20,763 nt of DNA from a virus, in IMG/VR virus record IMGVR_UViG_3300017971_000854, positions 1-20,763 of that record, one strand, 5' to 3'. The notes beneath the pieces are model-generated. The model was given only the letters and a program-made list of their open reading frames with translations. It had not been told where the DNA came from and ran no database searches. A program made the position numbers and the translations under genes. Every line of letters starts with the position of its first letter. The stretch's first letter is position 1. Positions 5,162-12,479 of the stretch are shown here, piece after piece.

Positions 5162-5433
5162 TACTGAGGTGCTGGCAGTGATGGGGGTTGGTTCTACATC
5201 TGAGTGGGTTCCAGGAGCGATGTAAGTGGTGCTGGTAGCAGTGGGTTAGCATGGAGAGATGGTAGTGCTGGTAGAGATAGGGAGTATAAACCCTTCCAAT
5301 ATAATAACTTATAGCTACTGAGTAATGGTACTGAGTAACATACCTGTACTGTTATGTAGAATGTTACTGAGTTCCCTTCTACAATACTGAGTGTAATGTT
5401 TTGCAATGAGGTACCCCCCTTAAGTTACTGAGT
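5162..5433. repeat. TACTGAGT repeats (iteron or operator-like)
   Basis: The octamer TACTGAGT occurs exactly at 5316, 5329, 5365, 5385 and 5426, always in the same orientation, with a near copy (TACTGAGG) at 5162. The copies at 5316 and 5329 continue as TAA; those at 5365 and 5426 are preceded by GT and followed by T. Spacings are 13, 36, 20 and 41 bases. Same-orientation clustering of a specific word in AT-rich DNA is typical of replication-initiator iterons or clustered operators. No initiator gene is identified here. Confidence 0.65.
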
Positions 5434-5670
5434 TGCTACCCCTATAGCGTCCCCTGGTGACGGATCGATAAAGGTAATTATCTATGTAATTCCATTTCCC
5501 TAATTCCATTTCCCTAATTCCATTTCCCTGAATTAACTTATGTAATTCCATTCCCGTAATTCTATTTCCTTAAACTTAGTTACGTTCTACATATAGGTAA
5601 TTCTAGTAACGTTCTACATTAAAGTAATTATAGTAATTCCAGTAACGTTCTTCATTCTACATCCCCAGTA
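5281..5670. other. Candidate replication origin or divergent control region
   Basis: This AT-rich stretch lies between the leftward operon and the rightward late operon and contrasts with the GC-rich flanks. It holds the three short-repeat families described separately and no credible gene. A 70-codon leftward frame here (5194-5406) crosses the repeats and has no coding character. Repeats plus an AT-rich tract at a divergent junction fit a phage origin or regulatory hub. This is inference. Confidence 0.42.
5487..5570. repeat. TAATTCCATTTCCC tandem repeats
   Basis: Three perfect 14-bp units are contiguous at 5487-5500, 5501-5514 and 5515-5528. Degenerate units follow at 5543-5555 (13 bp) and 5557-5570. 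Related GTAATT words continue at about 5474, 5597, 5622 and 5631. The units are T/C-rich on this strand and AT-rich overall, like the easily melted part of an origin. Confidence 0.75.
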
Positions 5671-5694
5671 CCTCCCCCAATACGCCATTAGCGC

Positions 5695-5735
5695 GCCACG
5701 CGCGTAACGCACGTACGCGCGCGTAAGGGGCTGCC
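5695..5735. other. Alternating purine-pyrimidine CG-rich tract
   Basis: The stretch contains CACGCGCGTA and ACGCACGTACGCGCGCGTAA, mostly alternating purine and pyrimidine with many CG steps and short self-complementary runs. Such DNA can adopt Z-form under negative supercoiling. It sits directly upstream of the late promoter. Confidence 0.4.
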
Positions 5736-5748
5736 GCGATTTTCCCCC

Positions 5749-5777
5749 TTGACGCCCAGCCCCTCCCCAGCTATTCT
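5749..5777 (+). promoter_or_regulatory. Sigma70-like promoter of the late operon
   Basis: TTGACG (5749-5754) and TATTCT (5772-5777) are separated by exactly 17 bases, matching 5 of 6 and 4 of 6 consensus positions. Predicted transcription starts near 5784, leaving a leader of about 155 bases before the small-terminase ATG. AAGGGG (5725-5730) can pair with CCCCTT (5745-5750), overlapping the -35 element. No alternative promoter is seen before 5941. Confidence 0.6.
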
Positions 5778-5855
5778 GCCCCCCGTGGCCAGTTCCGGTG
5801 ATCCCCGGTCGCAGAAAGGATCGCAGTGCTCCGACCGATTCCCAGCCTGCTCGCT

Positions 5856-5896
5856 CCGAAACGACGGTTTCGGCCCATCCGCCCCGGCCAGGGCGG
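5856..5896 (+). other. Two hairpins in the late-operon leader
   Basis: CCGAAAC (5856-5862) pairs with GTTTCGG (5867-5873) around GACG. CCGCCC (5879-5884) pairs with GGGCGG (5891-5896) around CGGCCA. Both lie in the untranslated leader 45-85 bases before the first gene. They could protect the 5' end or modulate translation; neither is followed by a T tract. Confidence 0.5.
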
Positions 5897-5940
5897 GGGA
5901 AGCGCGACTGGAACCGGCCACACCACCCGGAGGAACGCAA

Positions 5941-6624
5941 ATGGCCGGTAACCGCCGCAAACGCCGCAAACGAGGAATCCTGGCCAATCGGCCCAATCGC
6001 CGACTGACGCCCCTCCAGAAAGAACTCATCATCCAAACCTACGCTGCTTGCGGCTCGAAAGCCCGCACCAGCAAAGAACTTGGGGTGACGGAGAACACAA
6101 TCCGCAACGTGCTGCGGGAGGCCGAAACCGATATTTCCCTCCAGCGAGCTCGCGGCAGAGCCCTGGAGTCCCTGGCCGGGAAAGCCACAGCCGAAGCCGA
6201 ACGGGTGCTGGGCTCCATCGACGACGACGACCTCCAATCCGGCCAATTGCCCACTTACCACTCCAACGGAGCATTCCGCTCGGTCCAGGAAGTTGGACCC
6301 GGATTGCTCGACAAAGCCCGCGCTTTCGGCATTTTCGCCGACAAGGTGGCGGCACTGCAGCAGGCCCGTGCTGCGAATCTCCAGGGTTCCTCCGACACCA
6401 GCCAGCCTGGGGATACGGGTCTGCTGCTGCCCCAATCAGTCGAAGACGCAAAGCGCCAAATCGCCCAGAAAGTGCGACGTCTCCGCATCGTCGACGTGTC
6501 GTTCTCCGAGGGCGAGACCGGACAACGACTCGACGATTTGGCGCGAACCGCGCGGATTACCGACCAGGACATCGAAGAAGCGGATTACGTCCCGTTCGGT
6601 ACTGGACCGGATCCGTTTGATTAA
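5941..6624 (+). CDS. terS: Probable small terminase subunit (DNA-recognition), 227 aa
   Basis: The basic N-terminus (MAGNRRKRRKRG) is followed at residues 23-62 by a helix-turn-helix: LTPLQKELIIQTYAACGS, then ARTSKELGVTENTIRNVLRE. The middle is helical and the C-terminus acidic. Length, HTH and position immediately before the large terminase fit a small terminase subunit, which binds phage DNA as an oligomer and delivers it to the motor. The ATG at 5941 has a GGAGGA site 7-8 bases upstream; a longer in-frame reading beginning at 5749 starts inside the promoter and is rejected. The functional call relies on context plus HTH, since small terminases diverge strongly. Confidence 0.8.
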   Translation: MAGNRRKRRKRGILANRPNRRLTPLQKELIIQTYAACGSKARTSKELGVTENTIRNVLREAETDISLQRARGRALESLAGKATAEAERVLGSIDDDDLQSGQLPTYHSNGAFRSVQEVGPGLLDKARAFGIFADKVAALQQARAANLQGSSDTSQPGDTGLLLPQSVEDAKRQIAQKVRRLRIVDVSFSEGETGQRLDDLARTARITDQDIEEADYVPFGTGPDPFD

Positions 6625-6685
6625 TTCGCGGGGGTATCAACCTTGGGTGGGGTCGACTAGCTGCATGCTGCAGCACCCCCGCGAA
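6625..6685 (+). other. Strong stem-loop directly after the small-terminase stop
   Basis: TTCGCGGGGGT (6625-6635) pairs perfectly with ACCCCCGCGAA (6675-6685). The loop contains a second helix GCTGCA (6660-6665) / TGCAGC (6669-6674) around TGC, stacked on the right arm. It begins one base after the TAA. No T tract follows, so attenuation, an RNase processing site or mRNA end protection is more likely than intrinsic termination. Confidence 0.62.
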
Positions 6686-6713
6686 CGTACTCCGGGAGGC
6701 TACGGAGTGAACC

Positions 6714-6857
6714 ATGGAGCCGCTGATCGACTGGACAGCATTCTTTGACGGCCTGAGCGACTTCATGCTGAAAGTTGGTTGGTGGAACGCCGCGCTCGCA
6801 AGTGCGGCGTTGATCGTTTGGAAGCACGGCTATCCGTGGCGTAAGGACAAGCCATGA
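6714..6857 (+). CDS. Small membrane protein, 47 aa
   Basis: A short frame reads MEPLIDWTAFFDGL, then a hydrophobic segment at about residues 19-36 (KVGWWNAALASAALIVWK), then a basic tail (WRKDKP). It has a CGGAG site about 8 bases before the ATG and its stop overlaps the large-terminase start (ATGA), strong evidence of translation. A single membrane segment with basic C-terminus is compatible with a holin-like or other membrane-associated peptide, but nothing identifies its role. Confidence 0.68.
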   Translation: MEPLIDWTAFFDGLSDFMLKVGWWNAALASAALIVWKHGYPWRKDKP

Positions 6858-8449
6858 CGTCCCTGACCGGTGCGCACACGCTGCAAGAACTCCACGAGAT
6901 CCTCCTGGAGTTGCACCGGTACGAGCAGGCGTTCCAGCAACAGAAGATCGTGTTCTTCAAGCCGAACCCCCAAGGCCAGCAGGAAGACTTCTTCGAAGCT
7001 CAGACGAGCACAGTGCGCCTCGTTCTCGGCTCTAACCGCTCCGGCAAGTCCGTCGTCGGCTGCATGGAAGCGATCTCGCACGCACTGGGATTTCGCCCCT
7101 GGTACCCCGAAGACCACCCACTGCGCGTTGTGCGGCTCTCGGACGGCAATCCGATCCCGGTGCCGAACGTAGGACGCATCATCGCCCAGAACTTCGAACA
7201 AGCCATTCGCCAGACCATCATGGAGAAGCTGCGCGAATGGATGCCGCACGGCATCGTCAAGAACACCGAGAAGAACACACGCGGCATCACAACGTGCTAC
7301 AATCTCTACAACGGCTCCAAAATCTACCTGATGTCGAACGATCAGGACGATATGGCGTTTGAGGGACCAAACGGCCACTGGTTCTGGGCAGACGAGCCGA
7401 TCGACTACCGCAAGTACACCGGACTCAAGCGTGGCCTCGTTGACTTCAACGGCCACTGCTGGATGACCATGACGCCGTTGTCCCAGCCGTGGATCAACGA
7501 TGTGATCGTTCGACGTGCCAATGAGCCAGATTCCGGCGTGACGATGTTCAAGTTCTCCGTTTGGGACAATTGCATTGAAAACGGCGGACATCTGTCGCGT
7601 GCTGCAATCGAGGAGTTTTTGGCCGATTTGCGCGAAGATGAGCTTGAAGCACGTCTGCACGCACGTTTTCTGCATCTGGCCGGTCTCGTCTACAAAACCT
7701 GGGAACCTCGCCCGCCATATTGGATCGACCCGTACGAAATCCCCGACAGCTGGCCACGGGTGCAATTTGTCGATCCGCACGGACGCAAGCCGCTTGCCCT
7801 CATGTGGGCAGCCGTATCGCCGGAGAACCAACTCGTCGTGTACCGCTCCGTGTTCAAACGTGAGTTGCGCACGGTGGCGCAGGCGGCTTCGTACATCAAG
7901 CACGTAGAAGGTTGGGGCGAGAACGACATCGCTCCGCCAGTCGAAGCAGAAAACGTGGTGCTGCGCATCATCGACTGGTCGGCTGAAGAAGAAGAACGTA
8001 CCTCCGGCACCTCTATTCGCACCAAATTTGCCGAACACAACCTGTTCTACGTCAAAGCGAAGAAGCACAACTCCGCGTACGGCTACGACGCTATCCACGA
8101 AGCTCTGCGGATGCCGGACTACGAATGGTCCCAGCCGGGTATGGTGGTGTTCAACACCTGTCACGATGTGAAGCAGAACTTCATGAACTTCTGCTACGAC
8201 GAGCACCAGTCGTCGCGGCAACGCGACATCAAGGGCGAGAAAGAGTCGTATGTGAAGAACAACGACGATTTCATCGATCTGATCCGTTATTACTACCAGC
8301 ACCGGCTCACGTACAACATGCTTGCTCGCGAATCGCGCAAGATGTACGATGCACGCGACAAGTGGGAAGAGAAGCAGCTGGAGTCGGCTGGTAACTCGTT
8401 GTTCAAGCGTCCCGGCGTACATACCGGGTACGGCGCAGGAGGATACTGA
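6854..8449 (+). CDS. terL: Terminase large subunit, 531 aa
   Basis: This is the ATP-driven DNA-packaging motor and headful or site-specific nuclease. The Walker A motif is GSNRSGKS (residues 59-66) and Walker B is FWADE (177-181), followed by a WMTMTPLSQ coupling-type segment near 203-211. The C-terminal RNase H-like nuclease shows candidate metal ligands D307 (FVDPHGRKP), D374 (RIIDWSAEE) and the DDFIDLIRYY segment (D471, D472, D475). Length is typical of the family. It overlaps the 47-aa membrane gene by 4 bp and its stop overlaps the next ATG, so packaging and head genes are one transcript. Confidence 0.96.
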   Translation: MTSLTGAHTLQELHEILLELHRYEQAFQQQKIVFFKPNPQGQQEDFFEAQTSTVRLVLGSNRSGKSVVGCMEAISHALGFRPWYPEDHPLRVVRLSDGNPIPVPNVGRIIAQNFEQAIRQTIMEKLREWMPHGIVKNTEKNTRGITTCYNLYNGSKIYLMSNDQDDMAFEGPNGHWFWADEPIDYRKYTGLKRGLVDFNGHCWMTMTPLSQPWINDVIVRRANEPDSGVTMFKFSVWDNCIENGGHLSRAAIEEFLADLREDELEARLHARFLHLAGLVYKTWEPRPPYWIDPYEIPDSWPRVQFVDPHGRKPLALMWAAVSPENQLVVYRSVFKRELRTVAQAASYIKHVEGWGENDIAPPVEAENVVLRIIDWSAEEEERTSGTSIRTKFAEHNLFYVKAKKHNSAYGYDAIHEALRMPDYEWSQPGMVVFNTCHDVKQNFMNFCYDEHQSSRQRDIKGEKESYVKNNDDFIDLIRYYYQHRLTYNMLARESRKMYDARDKWEEKQLESAGNSLFKRPGVHTGYGAGGY

Positions 8450-8835
8450 TGGCTGATGACCTCAAGTTCACGGCCAGAGTGCGCGTGTGGCTGGAGAAGA
8501 ACGAATCGACGATCGTCAACCAGGAATACCTGACTGAGGATCAGACGTTCACCGAGCTCACGAATCAGCGTGTAGTCATCGCGGTCACATCTTCTACGAC
8601 AGCTGGTCTGGTCCAGGAAATCGATTTGGGCGGCGTCGATACCGGATACGGCCTGTTCGTGGAATGTGACCGCTCAATCTTCGTCGGTGTGGACGACAGC
8701 ACCAATCTCATCTCTATCGGTGACAATGGTTCGATGTTCCTCACCGGCAGCTTTACGCACGTATATGTGCGGAATGACAGCACTACGTATCAGGCCACAG
8801 CTACGGTGCTGGTGTTCGACAGGAGCACGTCGTGA
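8449..8835 (+). CDS. Hypothetical virion-associated protein, 128 aa
   Basis: A beta-rich protein without Cys motifs except one, with alternating hydrophobic strands (FTARVRVWLEKN, RVVIAVTSSTTAGLV, SIFVGVDDSTNLISI, YQATATVLVFDR). It resembles small immunoglobulin- or jelly-roll-type decoration folds only in general character. An AGGAGG site precedes the ATG, and its end overlaps the portal GTG start. Position between terminase and portal suggests a structural or assembly role; no family is recognised. Confidence 0.75.
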   Translation: MADDLKFTARVRVWLEKNESTIVNQEYLTEDQTFTELTNQRVVIAVTSSTTAGLVQEIDLGGVDTGYGLFVECDRSIFVGVDDSTNLISIGDNGSMFLTGSFTHVYVRNDSTTYQATATVLVFDRSTS

Positions 8836-11192
8836 TCGACATCACACAGGAATTCTCAGAGAAACGCGGTGCGGCACTGACCGAGTTGATCGAGAACGAC
8901 ATGCTCGACCACATGCCGCGCTACGATCGTGTGCGCGAGAATCGCGAACTGTACCACGGCACGGCCACGTCCATGATGCCGCTGCCGTGGGATGGTGCCA
9001 GCAACATCCATCTGCCGATTCTGATGGAGAAGGTCGAAACGCTGGTGCCGATGCTGCAATCTGCGTTCTGGGGTGTCGATCCCATCGTGAACGTGGAACG
9101 AGCCCCCGAGGAGTACTACGCGGAACAGACGCAAGACATTGAAACTTACATGAACTTCGTCATCCGCAAGGACATCCCCAACATCTACGAGACCTTCGAA
9201 TCCTGGTTCCGCAGCATCGGACTGGACGGCATGGGCCACATCTGGCCGCGTTGGAAGCGTACAACGCGCATGGTGTCGGAGGTCCATCGCATCAAGCGGC
9301 TTTACGACAAAGACGAACAGCAAGGGCAAGGCCGTATGCGCGCACCTGAGGCGCGCGAGAAGCGTGTCACCGAGTTGTTGGCGGACCTGTTCGGTGAGCC
9401 CAGCGCGCATACGGGCCTTGTCGATGCACGCCCGCTTGATGGCCCCAAAGATCCAACTGACGAGGAATTGGCACAGATGGAGGCCAATCCCTTCGACACG
9501 CGCTGGCTGGTACGTTTCACGGAGGATCGCATCCTGTACGTCGGGTATGTCGAGTTCCAGCCAGCGCGCCACCTTGACGAGATCGAAGTGCGCGTGCGTC
9601 GACGCATCATCGAACGCGAAGGCGTGGAGTTGTCGTGTGTGGAGTACGACAACCTCGTGTTGCCGTTCCGCGCACGTGACGTTCAGACAGCCGATCGTGT
9701 GGCTATGCGGTACTGGCTGACGATCGATGAGGTCGAGGAGAAGTACGAGTCCGGCGAGTGGCAGTTGACGCCGGAGGAGATGGAGATGTTGCGCGGGTTC
9801 GGCAGCCGCGAAGACGATTCATCGCATCATGATCCTGGTCTGCAGGACCAGAAGGACACACACACTGGTACGCGCAATGTGACGCAAGCCGAGAAGAAGG
9901 TGACGCTGCCTGAGGGCTACCGGGAGTACAACAAGAACAAGATTCAAGTGTTCTACGTCTGCTTGCGGGACGCACCAGAGGAAGGCGGCGAACGCTGTGA
10001 AGTCATCTACCAGATCGTACACCCGTTGCGCCGAATTGTGCGGGCCGATTATCTGGACGAGCTCTATCCTCATGGAAGACGCCCCTTCATTAGCGCACGA
10101 TATATCCCAGTATCTGATCGAGCGTATGGTCTGGGATTGGGTGATCAACTGGCAGCCATCAACCTGGAATGCAACACGATCATCAACTACGTGAACAACA
10201 CGCAGGAGTTGATTACCAACCCGTTCTTCTTCTACGAGCCCAGTGCGATGTCGAACGACGCCAAGGGGCTTGAGGGCATTGTGCCGGGCCAGGGCGTCCC
10301 GGTGATGAACGTGCAGGGAATTCTGTTCCCGCAGTTGCCGCAGCAGCCTGAGCGGAACATGGAGGTGATGACCAGCCTGCTGATGTTCGGCGACCGGCTG
10401 ACCATCACGCCGATGCACGGTGGTTCGACGCAGATGAAGAATGCGCCGCGTACGGCACGCGGCACTGGCATGCTGCTGGGCGAGGCGCATGTCAAGGTCG
10501 ACATGCTCATCACGCGCCTGCAGCTGGGTCCGTGGACGGAGCTCATGGAGCAGGTGCATGGTTTGCATCAGGTGTTTGCTCCGGACGAGAAGTGGTTCTA
10601 CGTCACGCGCGAGACCAACCGGGTGCCAGTGCGGCTGTCGCGCAAGATGCTGCGCGGTCGCTACGAGTTCTACTTCAAGGGCAACACGGCGAACACGAAC
10701 CGCTCTATGCTCCAGCAGCAGGCGCAGGTGCGCTATGCCACGCTGATGGTCAATCCGGATTACGCGACCGATCCCAATGCGCGGCGCGAGTTGACGAAGG
10801 ACTTCCTCAAGTACTGGGGTGACGGGGCTGACCCTGATCGGTTGTTGCCAGCTAAGCCGGGCGAGGGATCGTACCAGCATCCGCCCATGTCGCAGAAGGA
10901 CGAGAACCAAGTCATGCTGCAGGGTGTGCCGGTTGCGGTGCTGCCGACTGATGAGGATGCCGTGCATCTGGCGGACATGGACGCGTTCGAACGCACGCAG
11001 GCGTTTGAGATGATGCCGCAGCACGCAGTCGGATTGTACGCATCGCACAAGGCGGCGCACCAGGAGCAGCTGCGGCAGAAGATGCAGCAGCAGCGCATGA
11101 ACGTCAGCCCAGGTCAGGGCAACAACGTGCCTATCCAGACCGCAGAGCCTGGAGCCGACACCAACATGATGGAAGGTGGGCTGCAGCGATGA
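8832..11192 (+). CDS. Portal protein, 786 aa
   Basis: The portal forms the dodecameric ring through which DNA enters and leaves the capsid. The N-terminal region contains LPWDGASNIHLPI (about 51-63), a hallmark I associate with large phage portals, followed by an acidic alpha/beta body, the DQLAAINLECNTIINYVNN stem-like helical segment and a Gln-rich C-terminus (QEQLRQKMQQQRMN) typical of a barrel or coiled-coil crown. At 786 residues it is in the long P22-like or podovirus-like size class. It starts at GTG with CAGGAG about 7 bases upstream. It directly follows the terminase block and precedes the scaffold-like gene. Confidence 0.92.
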   Translation: MIDITQEFSEKRGAALTELIENDMLDHMPRYDRVRENRELYHGTATSMMPLPWDGASNIHLPILMEKVETLVPMLQSAFWGVDPIVNVERAPEEYYAEQTQDIETYMNFVIRKDIPNIYETFESWFRSIGLDGMGHIWPRWKRTTRMVSEVHRIKRLYDKDEQQGQGRMRAPEAREKRVTELLADLFGEPSAHTGLVDARPLDGPKDPTDEELAQMEANPFDTRWLVRFTEDRILYVGYVEFQPARHLDEIEVRVRRRIIEREGVELSCVEYDNLVLPFRARDVQTADRVAMRYWLTIDEVEEKYESGEWQLTPEEMEMLRGFGSREDDSSHHDPGLQDQKDTHTGTRNVTQAEKKVTLPEGYREYNKNKIQVFYVCLRDAPEEGGERCEVIYQIVHPLRRIVRADYLDELYPHGRRPFISARYIPVSDRAYGLGLGDQLAAINLECNTIINYVNNTQELITNPFFFYEPSAMSNDAKGLEGIVPGQGVPVMNVQGILFPQLPQQPERNMEVMTSLLMFGDRLTITPMHGGSTQMKNAPRTARGTGMLLGEAHVKVDMLITRLQLGPWTELMEQVHGLHQVFAPDEKWFYVTRETNRVPVRLSRKMLRGRYEFYFKGNTANTNRSMLQQQAQVRYATLMVNPDYATDPNARRELTKDFLKYWGDGADPDRLLPAKPGEGSYQHPPMSQKDENQVMLQGVPVAVLPTDEDAVHLADMDAFERTQAFEMMPQHAVGLYASHKAAHQEQLRQKMQQQRMNVSPGQGNNVPIQTAEPGADTNMMEGGLQR

Positions 11193-11293
11193 TCTGGGCG
11201 TTCTTGGGCGGCATGTTTGTCGGTAGCGTGCTGACGGTGCTCGGCAGCGTGATGGTTGTCAGCGGCAGATCAGACAAGGATTGGTGGGAATGA
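11189..11293 (+). CDS. Tiny single-pass membrane peptide, 34 aa
   Basis: The frame reads MIWAFLGGMFVGSVLTVLGS followed by VMVVSGRSDKDWWE: a hydrophobic segment of about 22 residues with small-residue GG, G and S positions, then a short charged tail. It overlaps the portal stop (ATGA) and its own stop overlaps the next start (ATGA), so it is embedded in a coupled gene string. A role in lysis or membrane-associated assembly is possible but unsupported. Confidence 0.62.
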   Translation: MIWAFLGGMFVGSVLTVLGSVMVVSGRSDKDWWE

Positions 11294-11493
11294 TGAAATT
11301 CCCGGAGCTTAGCCAGCATCCCGAATACCGAGAATTGTTGGCGTACGTCGGTCGTTTGGTTGACAGTGCGCGTGATACTGTGGTAATTGAATCTCAGCGC
11401 GGCGATTTGATTGACATCAAGTACGCTGCCGGACGACACGCTGCGTTGTACGACATTCTCAATTCGTTGCGAGGAGACGAACATGGCGTGTAA
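11290..11493 (+). CDS. Small helical hypothetical protein, 67 aa
   Basis: The protein reads MMKFPELSQHPEYRELLAYV, then GRLVDSARDTVVIESQRGDL, then IDIKYAAGRHAALYDILNSL. It is helical and resembles small phage proteins between portal and scaffold that share a (A/E)xxxGRxxALxxLL pattern. The ATG at 11290 is preferred because of the GGTGGGA site and ATGA overlap; a TTG at 11281 is less likely. Function unknown. Confidence 0.7.
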   Translation: MMKFPELSQHPEYRELLAYVGRLVDSARDTVVIESQRGDLIDIKYAAGRHAALYDILNSLRGDEHGV

Positions 11494-11539
11494 GAAGGGA
11501 AAGCCCAAGGGCAAGCCCATGGGCACGAAGAAGAAGTAA
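11483..11539 (+). CDS. Lysine-rich micropeptide, 18 aa
   Basis: An 18-codon frame reads MACKKGKPKGKPMGTKKK. It has a strong GAGGAG site about 7 bases before the ATG and overlaps the end of the preceding gene by 11 bp, the same coupling used by neighbours. Eight of 18 residues are lysine, with Gly and Pro between them, suggesting nucleic-acid or acidic-protein binding. Translation is plausible rather than proven. Confidence 0.5.
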   Translation: MACKKGKPKGKPMGTKKK

Positions 11540-11578
11540 CCACTCCATTCGCGGCCCGGCGTCAAGGGCAGGAGTAGC

Positions 11579-12469
11579 ATGGAAGCCAACATCAACCCCG
11601 CTCTGACACAGAGCGCACAGGACGTACCGCCGGACTCGTCCTCCGGACAAGGTGGGCAGCCGACCGGTGAGCCTCAGTCTGCCAGTACTCCCGCTCCGGA
11701 TGCGGGTCAGGGCGCTTCAAGCGGCCAGTCCGGTGATGCAGACTCGGGTCAGTCGAAGGAGCCACGGACACCTGACAATGTGCGGGGCGAGCTACTGCGC
11801 AAGATGGACCAACGGGACCAGCAGCTTGCGGAGAGACTCGCACGGTTGGAAGGGATGATGCAGCAGGCAGCGCAGGCTGCACCCCCCGCGAAGCCCGAGA
11901 CTTCTGCGCAGCCGACACGGGTGGAGGACATGACTTCTCAGCAGCTGGAGGCGTTACGCCCTCAGGTGCCGGAGGACAAGCGTCCTGAGCTCGACCGGCT
12001 GATCCAGCAACGACGTGTCGACGAGCAGGTCGCAATGCGTGTAGATGCGAGACTGGCTGACCAGAGTCGCCAGCAGATGCGCATCGAGGCAAACAAGACG
12101 GCCTACGGTCGGTGGCCGGAGTTGCGGGATCCCGGAAGCCAACTCTACCAGGTGACGAACCAAGTACTCAACGAACGTGGCAGCACGGTGAACAACGACC
12201 CGCGAGCTTTGCTCGACGCAGCCAACGAGGCAGGAATGCGTCTTGGGCTGCATGCCAAGTCTGTTGAACGTGTGTACGGTGCGGTCGATGTTCCGTCCGG
12301 ATCAGCGCCGGTGAACACTGGGGGTTCATCGCGCATGAGCAAGGACGAAGCAGCACAGATCGCGCAGCGACTGCAGAACGCGCTTCCAGGTGGAAAGAAG
12401 TTCAACCTGGATCGTGCCGCTGAGTTGCACAACCAGTACGTTGAGAACAAGGATCTCTACATCAAGTAG
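11579..12469 (+). CDS. Probable scaffolding protein, 296 aa
   Basis: The N-terminal 60 residues are disordered-looking and rich in Ser, Gln, Gly, Pro and Asp. Helical, Gln- and charge-rich segments follow (LLRKMDQRDQQLAERLARLE, EDKRPELDRLIQQRRVDEQV) and a shorter folded C-terminus with a basic helical end. Composition and position between portal and capsid genes match phage scaffolding proteins, which guide procapsid assembly and are then removed. The GCAGGAG site lies about 6 bases before the ATG. No protease motif is seen, so maturation by proteolysis is not indicated here. Confidence 0.72.
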   Translation: MEANINPALTQSAQDVPPDSSSGQGGQPTGEPQSASTPAPDAGQGASSGQSGDADSGQSKEPRTPDNVRGELLRKMDQRDQQLAERLARLEGMMQQAAQAAPPAKPETSAQPTRVEDMTSQQLEALRPQVPEDKRPELDRLIQQRRVDEQVAMRVDARLADQSRQQMRIEANKTAYGRWPELRDPGSQLYQVTNQVLNERGSTVNNDPRALLDAANEAGMRLGLHAKSVERVYGAVDVPSGSAPVNTGGSSRMSKDEAAQIAQRLQNALPGGKKFNLDRAAELHNQYVENKDLYIK

Positions 12470-12479
12470 GTGGTGAGCC

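Larger units (their letters stand above)
5116..5662. repeat. AGTAACGTTCTACAT repeats in both orientations
   Basis: Direct copies lie at 5578-5592 (one change), 5605-5619 (exact) and 5641-5655 (one change, followed by a partial TCTACAT). An inverted copy with one change lies at 5354-5368 and overlaps a TACTGAGT site. Cores also occur at 5116-5125 (inverted ACGTTCTACA) and 5191-5199 (GTTCTACAT). The distribution across about 550 bp in both orientations suggests a protein-binding site family. Confidence 0.62.

Noticed and set aside
5276-5310. TATAAT at about 5300 as a rightward promoter
   Set aside because: No -35-like hexamer at proper spacing and no gene immediately downstream; AT-rich DNA produces such words by chance.
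5194-5406. 70-codon leftward frame in the repeat region
   Set aside because: It crosses the TACTGAGT repeats, is in AT-rich DNA unlike the phage genes and has no ribosome site.
5316-5570. Possible CRISPR array
   Set aside because: Repeats are only 8-15 bp, spacing is irregular or absent, and no cas genes are nearby.
6830-8422. 530-codon leftward frame
   Set aside because: Antisense shadow of the large terminase gene, which has Walker and nuclease motifs.
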